From assembly GCA_030834765.1 (NCBI GenBank), contig JAUQXG010000176.1, positions 1-8,884 of the forward strand: a DNA stretch of 8,884 nt. Direction: 5' to 3'. This DNA comes from Lutispora sp. GTDB taxonomy: Bacteria > Bacillota > Clostridia > Lutisporales > Lutisporaceae. Position numbers and translations under genes: made by a program. The notes below the pieces were generated by a model. The model was given only the letters and a program-made list of their open reading frames with translations, was not told where the DNA came from and made no database searches. Below are positions 4,580 to 8,884 of the stretch, one piece after another. How positions within the stretch are numbered: position 1 is the stretch's first letter; each line of letters opens with the position of its first letter.

Positions 4580-5713
4580 CTATGCTTCTATCATGGTGTC
4601 GGTAATTTCTTCTTTGATAGAATCATTTGATTTTTGTAAGGATGCTTTTGGAGCAATAAGACTTGCAACCATTACAGCCGTTATACCTGCCACTAATTTA
4701 CCAACGATCATAGGGAATATCATTTCCTTATTCACTCCTGCTGTAAAGCCAAGGTGATCTCCGAATACAAAAGCTGCACTTACTGCAAATGCTACATTCA
4801 ATACTTTACCTCTATCATCCATATCCTTCATCAGTCCAAACATTGGAATATTATTTGCTAATGTAGCCACCATACCAGCAGCTGAAACATCATTCATTCC
4901 CAGTGCTTTTCCAAGCTTCATTAAAGGATTTTTAAACACCTTTGTAATAAAGTAAACCATAGGAAATGCACCACAAAGTACAATTGCTATGGACCCTATG
5001 ATTGCTATACCGTCTGATATCGGAGCCATTCCAGGTATGACCACGAAGCCTGTCAAGGTTTCTATGATGATTGCGGCAGTAGCAATTGTAATAACAATCA
5101 CAACACCTTTACCAAATGCATTAAAGCCGCTTATCATCTTGTTTGGTATTCTCCAAAGTCCAATGGCAATTAAAATAGCTACTATGATAATAGGTACTAA
5201 GTTGCTTACGATCATTCTTATATCATATCCTGCTACAAGACCGCCTACAAAGCACCCTATAGGAATCGTTATCATGCCTGCAAGAACACCCGATGCAAGA
5301 AACTTATGATCTTCTTTATTGATAATTCCAAGTGCAACTGGTATTGTAAATACGATGGTAGGTCCCATCATAGAGCCTAAAATCAGACCAGCGAAATTTC
5401 CAGCTGCCTCTGTCTGAGCTAATTCAAGTGCTAGGGGGTATCCGCCCATATCACAAGCCAAAAGTGTTGTAGCAAACATTGCCGGGTCAGCACCTAAGAA
5501 TGTATAAACCGGTACAACGATTGGTTTTAAAATTTGAGCTAGTACTGGAGCAAGTGAGACAACCCCTACCATAGCGATTGCTAAGGAACCCATTGCAATA
5601 AACCCTTCATCAAACTTTTCACCTAAGCCGAACTTATTTCCGATACATTTATCTATGGCACCAAGGGTCATGAATATTACCATGATATATAGAATAACCT
5701 CATTTATACTCAT
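4580..5713 (-). CDS. eutH: EutH, ethanolamine permease
   Basis: This is a 377-residue integral membrane protein of the EutH family, predicted to import ethanolamine across the cytoplasmic membrane when little of it is available or when it is protonated. About ten hydrophobic segments span the whole length. Family-typical stretches include IDKCIGNKFGLGEKFDEGF near the N-terminus, ACDMGGYPLALELAQ (loop after the third segment), GSMMGPTIVFTIPVALG, and FGDHLGFTAGVNKEMI near the C-terminus. The ATG start at 5713 has AAGGGGG 7 bases upstream. The C-terminal tail is polar and cytoplasmic by inference. It lies 17 bases downstream of the PduT-like gene and 11 bases upstream of eutQ, so it is co-transcribed with both. 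The length is close to that of other EutH proteins and nothing appears broken. Confidence 0.95.
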   Translation of the reverse strand: MSINEVILYIMVIFMTLGAIDKCIGNKFGLGEKFDEGFIAMGSLAIAMVGVVSLAPVLAQILKPIVVPVYTFLGADPAMFATTLLACDMGGYPLALELAQTEAAGNFAGLILGSMMGPTIVFTIPVALGIINKEDHKFLASGVLAGMITIPIGCFVGGLVAGYDIRMIVSNLVPIIIVAILIAIGLWRIPNKMISGFNAFGKGVVIVITIATAAIIIETLTGFVVIPGMAPISDGIAIIGSIAIVLCGAFPMVYFITKVFKNPLMKLGKALGMNDVSAAGMVATLANNIPMFGLMKDMDDRGKVLNVAFAVSAAFVFGDHLGFTAGVNKEMIFPMIVGKLVAGITAVMVASLIAPKASLQKSNDSIKEEITDTMIEA

Positions 5714-5730
5714 TGATTTGCCCCCTTATT

Positions 5731-6279
5731 TTATAATAAATTTGCAAAAACCTCTTTCCGAGGGGAAGGGATGACAACATAGTTTATTAAATTACCTGCT
5801 TCTCTGGCTATTGTTATACCCGCTTCAACAGCCTCTTTTACTGCACTTACATCACCTGTTAATGTAACAAAGGATTTACCGCCGATGCCTACTCCCAGCC
5901 TGATTTCCATCAACTGCACCAAAGCGGACTTGGCAGCAGCATCTGCAGAAATCACCGCACCAGCTATGCTGAAAAACTCCATAACTCCTAAGGAATGAAT
6001 GCCCTCAATTCCTGACGTGCCGCAAATAGCAGGGATAACCTGAGGATGGACATTGGAGATGATAAGCTTATCCACAACATATTGCACACCCTTCCAGGTT
6101 CCTGCCTCTACTGCCGCATTTACTGCCGCCACATCTCCTGCAACAAGCACTATAAACTTTCCAGGGCATACAGGCTTTGAAAAAATCAGTTCCACATCAG
6201 CCGCCTTTAGCATTAAATCCGCCGCCTCGATTCCCTGTGCTATGCTATTAAACTCAATAAAGCCTATGGTCTTATACAT
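5731..6279 (-). CDS. pduT: PduT-like tandem BMC-domain shell protein with an Fe-S cysteine
   Basis: This 182-residue shell protein has two BMC domains, at about residues 3-85 (from TIGFIEFNSIAQGIEAAD) and 94-180 (from HSLGVMEFFSIAGAVISA). Such tandem proteins form pseudohexameric trimers. The motif SKPVCPGKF puts a cysteine at residue 38, the same number as the cysteine that holds the [4Fe-4S] cluster at the three-fold pore of Salmonella PduT. It is therefore a probable electron conduit across the shell, consistent with the PduS-like gene just upstream. The start is ATG at 6277-6279 with AGGAAGGTG (6286-6294) 6 bases upstream; longer in-frame versions add a cysteine-rich stretch unlike the family and are rejected. 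The 76 bases between the PduS-like stop and this start hold only this ribosome site and short ATGCAG repeats. The first domain resembles PduT more than EutL or EutM. Confidence 0.92.
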   Translation of the reverse strand: MYKTIGFIEFNSIAQGIEAADLMLKAADVELIFSKPVCPGKFIVLVAGDVAAVNAAVEAGTWKGVQYVVDKLIISNVHPQVIPAICGTSGIEGIHSLGVMEFFSIAGAVISADAAAKSALVQLMEIRLGVGIGGKSFVTLTGDVSAVKEAVEAGITIAREAGNLINYVVIPSPRKEVFANLL

Positions 6280-6355
6280 CTTTAACACCTTCCTGCATCT
6301 GCTGCATATCGTGCAGTTTCTGCATATAATTAAATTGATAAAGGCATAACCTTTT

Positions 6356-7705
6356 TCAAGCATTCACACCACTGTATTCAGATTTGATTTTTATAAAATC
6401 TGCATTCACTTCCGCTATCATTCCATCTATGCTTGAATGAATATTAGCTCCTAATGCTTCTTCATCTACTCTTGCAATAAGCTCACCTTTTACGACCCTA
6501 TCTCCAATACCCACTATAGGTGATGCACTGATTCCTATATGCTGCTTTAGATGGATTCTCACATCCTCTGTCTTTATCTCTATTGCTTCAAATGCAATGT
6601 CTCTTTCCAATCTCTTCATGTCTATTCTGGAAATTAATCTTGCTAAAGGGATTTGCCTAAAGTCTTTCATCTGCGTATTTCCAGTATATATTTCTGTATC
6701 GGTATACTTTATTCCTTTGCTTCTTAAAACACCTTTTACATGAATATTCATTTTTCTAGGTGAAATCCCCATAGGACAGGCATAAAGCTCGCATATACCG
6801 CATTCACAGCAAATCAGTGCATCCTTCAGCGCTTCTTCCTCTTGGTTATTGACTGCCATGGCTCTCATGACTCTATGAGGTCTTAGCTTATGTCCGATCA
6901 GATATCTCGGGCACATATCTGTACAATAGGAGCATTGAATGCATGCTGATTTTGCTTGATTGATCATGTGTGCTATAGAAATGGTATTTTTTTGGACAAG
7001 GTAATGCTCTTTTGGGATTAAAATAATTCCACCATCCGTCTTCGTGATAAAGGTATTGGAAGCTTGTTCTTTGTCAACAAATTTCCCCATCATAGGTCCG
7101 CCCATGATCACTTTATAATCCTCTATGGCAGCTCCTCCTGCGGCTTCTATGCAGTTGTCTAGAGATATACCGATTGGCACCTTTAGTATGGATGGCTTTT
7201 TTACCTCTCCTGTCACTGTTATGTATCGACTTGTTACTGGCCTATTCTGCATGGCTTCATACACATGAAAAAGGGTTGTAACATTTGATACAACTGTATT
7301 TACACTAAGAGGTATACCTCCTGGGGGTACAGTTCTCCCAGTGACTTCATGAACAATGACTTGCTCATCTCCAGCTGGATAAATGCCTTCCATATAAAAA
7401 AACTCCATACGGACTCCCTGCTTTTCTATGGCTTCCTTCAGTGCCTGGATTTCTTTCACATATTTCTTTTTTAACGCAAAGACAATATGCTCTGCTTCCA
7501 GCAGCTTTCCTATGATATCTGCCGCCTTTACTATCTCTTCGCTTCGAGTCTGCATGATGAATTGATCTGCCTTTAGCAGAGGTTCGCATTCTGCGCCATT
7601 TATAATAAAGTATTCCACCTTGCAATTCAACTTTTTGTGAGTAGGAAATCCTGCTCCACCTGCTCCGACTACACCTGCATCATATATTTTTCTCAGTACA
7701 TCCAA
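6356..7705 (-). CDS. pduS: PduS-like RnfC-family flavin/Fe-S protein (BMC cobalamin reductase type)
   Basis: The protein has 449 residues from the chosen start. PduS is an FMN- and Fe-S-containing reductase that passes electrons from NADH to cob(III/II)alamin for coenzyme B12 recycling in microcompartments. The order of parts fits: an N-terminal GVVGAGGAGFPTH loop (residues 11-23) and NGAECEPLL typical of the RnfC/NuoF-like flavin domain; a CxxCxxCxxxCP cluster motif (Cys255, 258, 261, 265); a CxxCxxCxxxxCP motif (Cys299, 302, 305, 310); and a C-terminal barrel-sandwich part around VGIGDRVVKGELIARV. The TTG start at 7705 is chosen because GAGGTGG (7714-7720) lies 8 bases upstream and the N-terminus then matches the family. 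An ATG at 7741 would add 12 residues and overlap eutN by 16 bases with only a weak ribosome site. In an ethanolamine operon it should serve the B12-dependent ammonia-lyase or redox balance. Confidence 0.9.
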   Translation of the reverse strand: MDVLRKIYDAGVVGAGGAGFPTHKKLNCKVEYFIINGAECEPLLKADQFIMQTRSEEIVKAADIIGKLLEAEHIVFALKKKYVKEIQALKEAIEKQGVRMEFFYMEGIYPAGDEQVIVHEVTGRTVPPGGIPLSVNTVVSNVTTLFHVYEAMQNRPVTSRYITVTGEVKKPSILKVPIGISLDNCIEAAGGAAIEDYKVIMGGPMMGKFVDKEQASNTFITKTDGGIILIPKEHYLVQKNTISIAHMINQAKSACIQCSYCTDMCPRYLIGHKLRPHRVMRAMAVNNQEEEALKDALICCECGICELYACPMGISPRKMNIHVKGVLRSKGIKYTDTEIYTGNTQMKDFRQIPLARLISRIDMKRLERDIAFEAIEIKTEDVRIHLKQHIGISASPIVGIGDRVVKGELIARVDEEALGANIHSSIDGMIAEVNADFIKIKSEYSGVNA

Positions 7706-7725
7706 ACTTTTCACCACCTCATGGT

Positions 7726-8010
7726 CTAGGCTTGATGACATGCTTTCTCAACTTCTACCACATCTAATATCCCCACAACGGTTGCATCAATTGGTGCACT
7801 GTCTCTATCCAGTACTTTTCTTGCCGAACTGCCTGTTGCAACCAATACGGTTTCTCCTACCCCTGCTCCGATGAAATCTGCTGCAACCAAAGTAGGAAAA
7901 TCACCTTCTGTATAATAGTCTATGGGTTTTATCACCAATAGCTTTAATCCGTTTAACCCTTCCTCTTTTCTTGTTGCCCATATATTGCCCACTACTTTGC
8001 CTATCAGCAT
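7726..8010 (-). CDS. eutN: EutN/CcmL-family pentameric BMC vertex protein
   Basis: This 94-residue protein starts MLIGKVVGNIWATRKEEGL, the typical opening of the EutN/CcmL/PduN family, and continues with LKLLVIKPID, VAADFIGAGVGETVLVATGSSAR and the C-terminal IDATVVGILDVVEV. Proteins of this family form pentamers that cap the vertices of the microcompartment shell. The length is normal and all core blocks are present. The ATG at 8010 is preceded by GAAGGGAG with a 6-base spacer. It lies 25 bases after the small BMC-associated gene and 20 bases before the preferred start of the PduS-like gene, well inside the operon. Confidence 0.95.
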   Translation of the reverse strand: MLIGKVVGNIWATRKEEGLNGLKLLVIKPIDYYTEGDFPTLVAADFIGAGVGETVLVATGSSARKVLDRDSAPIDATVVGILDVVEVEKACHQA

Positions 8011-8035
8011 TTTGTTCTCCCTTCTTTCTGCTTTA

Positions 8036-8344
8036 TCATTCCTTGATGAGCTTTATGTTATATGTCTTGATGCTATCTTGGGCAAGAGGTGTTACAATGG
8101 CTTTTTTCCCTACCACCAGCTCTTTGATTCCTTGTCGTGGAAGCCTTTGTATATCTGCTTCTGTAATGACTCTTTTATCCAAGATGACTCTCTTTGCTTC
8201 TTCTGCTTTTTCCTTTTCTTTCATTGCCGGCATGGAATCGCAAGGGCTTATACATTCAGTCTTGCCTTTTTCTGCCGCTTCCAATGCTTCCAGCTTTTCT
8301 TTGACCAGCCTTGTGATCAGATCAACCAGTTCATTCAACTCCAT
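8036..8344 (-). CDS. Small BMC-associated protein with an EutQ/EutT N-terminal-like module
   Basis: This is a 102-residue protein with no family name I am sure of. Residues 1-23 form an amphipathic helix (ELNELVDLITRLVKEKLEAL) resembling peptides that target cargo to microcompartments. Residues 24-55 are a charged, likely flexible linker that contains CISPC (Cys31, Cys35). Residues 58-102 read RVITEADIQRL, KELVVGKKAIVTPLAQD and IKTYNIKL. From memory, the last part resembles the N-terminal modules of enterobacterial EutQ (LITANDI ... ITPEARE) and EutT (FITE ... LTPAARD). The eutQ product in this operon lacks that module, so this gene may supply it as a separate chain. The ATG start at 8344 follows AAGGAAGTG with an 8-base spacer. 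It lies 28 bases after eutJ and 25 bases before eutN. A role inside the microcompartment is inferred; no catalytic residues are recognised. Confidence 0.75.
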   Translation of the reverse strand: MELNELVDLITRLVKEKLEALEAAEKGKTECISPCDSMPAMKEKEKAEEAKRVILDKRVITEADIQRLPRQGIKELVVGKKAIVTPLAQDSIKTYNIKLIKE

Positions 8345-8372
8345 CTAAGTTTCACTTCCTTATACCTAATGA

Positions 8373-8884
8373 TTAGACTTTACAATTCATCGCAATTCCT
8401 AAAGGTGTCACAAGAAGCGGATTATATGGCTTATGGGTGGGAATCCCCGTTTCTTTTTCTATGATTTCTTCTATCCCTTCCATGCAGCAGGTTCCCCCTA
8501 CAAGATAAATATCATCTACCCTATAATTTTTAATATGATGCTTGATGATGGATGCCATTTTCTGAACCACGGGCACCACCAAAGGATAAATCTCTTTTTC
8601 CCTGTATTTCTGCTTTTTGATCACCTCGGCTTCTTCAAATTTGATCTTGTAATTTCCTGCAATCACAAGGCTCAAATGGGTGCCTCCTGTGGCTTCATCG
8701 GCGGTATAGATGACCTTGCCATCTTCAAATATGGAAAGTCCTGTAGTTCCTCCGCCTATATCCACAACCACTCCATTTTGAATTTTCAGTACTGCATTGG
8801 CAGCAGTCGGTTCATCCAGTATTGCGGTTACTTCAAAGCCGGCTCCCTCTACTACATATTTATGGGCGGCGCTATCTCTTTCTC
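8373..8884 (-). CDS. eutJ: EutJ, Hsp70/ParM-like ATPase of the ethanolamine operon, 5' partial
   Basis: The frame is open from the right edge to a stop at 8373, leaving 169 C-terminal residues of a protein usually about 280 long; the start is outside the window. Visible actin/Hsp70-fold motifs are DEPTAAN, the phosphate-binding DIGGGTTG with the strand LSIFEDGKV after it, and the adenosine motif YLVGGTCCMEG. The segment ATGGTHLS follows the second strand, and the end PYNPLLVTPLGIAM is typical of EutJ. EutJ is thought to act as a chaperone-like ATPase in ethanolamine microcompartments, but its job is not settled. An internal GTG at 8771 could be taken for a start, yet conserved sequence (DEPTAAN) continues upstream of it, so the gene is longer. 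It is the first visible gene of the eut unit; 28 bases separate it from the next gene. Confidence 0.93.
   Translation of the reverse strand, partial: ERDSAAHKYVVEGAGFEVTAILDEPTAANAVLKIQNGVVVDIGGGTTGLSIFEDGKVIYTADEATGGTHLSLVIAGNYKIKFEEAEVIKKQKYREKEIYPLVVPVVQKMASIIKHHIKNYRVDDIYLVGGTCCMEGIEEIIEKETGIPTHKPYNPLLVTPLGIAMNCKV

Noticed and set aside
4989..5309. Plus-strand 106-codon open frame opposite eutH
   Set aside because: An antisense shadow of a membrane protein gene, hydrophobic only because eutH is.
6280..6363. Longer PduT-like product with a CRNCTICSRC-type cysteine-rich N-terminus
   Set aside because: The ATG at 6279 has a strong ribosome site and begins exactly where BMC shell proteins begin; the upstream frame overlaps the end of the PduS-like gene.
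7922..8464. Long plus-strand open frames of 180 and 125 codons opposite eutN and the small BMC gene
   Set aside because: Cysteine- and phenylalanine-rich antisense shadows; the minus-strand frames have ribosome sites, operon spacing and family matches.

Overview
The window looks like chromosomal DNA of a low-GC, anaerobic, amino-acid-fermenting member of the Clostridia. Three things suggest this: a glycine/sarcosine/betaine reductase (grd) locus, an ethanolamine-utilisation bacterial microcompartment (eut BMC) locus, and AT-rich intergenic DNA with strong Shine-Dalgarno sites and frequent TTG starts. A Stickland-type Peptostreptococcaceae/Tissierellales relative is my guess; the species is not shown by the sequence.

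Region 1 (1-1504, minus): the 3'-truncated gene of a GrdE/GrdG/GrdI-type reductase component B proprotein, with its processing cysteine at residue 242, preceded by grdX. Region 2 (1666-2426, minus): a FadR-type (FCD) GntR regulator with its own promoter and a strong terminator, so it is a separate unit just upstream of grdX. Region 3 (2546-3304): a membrane-anchored DUF2500 protein (minus) and a small DUF1858 protein (plus), divergently transcribed from promoters that may share one -35 hexamer.

Region 4 (3305-4097): about 790 bases without a gene, and the most unusual part. It holds two long imperfect palindromes, E1 (3365-3636) and E2 (3734-4037). They are diverged copies of one element in opposite orientation. 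They share four conserved sequence blocks, while their stems differ in sequence but keep pairing. Each copy lies downstream of a gene in the same relative orientation. This suggests a structured RNA or a palindromic intergenic element family. Terminator-like hairpins sit beside both.

Region 5 (4098-8884, minus): the distal part of an ethanolamine BMC operon, in transcription order eutJ (5' end outside the window), a small BMC-associated protein, eutN, a PduS-like flavin/Fe-S protein, a PduT-like shell protein, eutH and eutQ, then a terminator. EutN and PduT are shell parts. PduS and PduT can move electrons across the shell, probably for cobalamin reduction or redox balance. EutH imports ethanolamine, EutQ is the cupin-type acetate kinase-like protein, and EutJ is an Hsp70-like ATPase. 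The eut enzyme genes would lie beyond the right edge.
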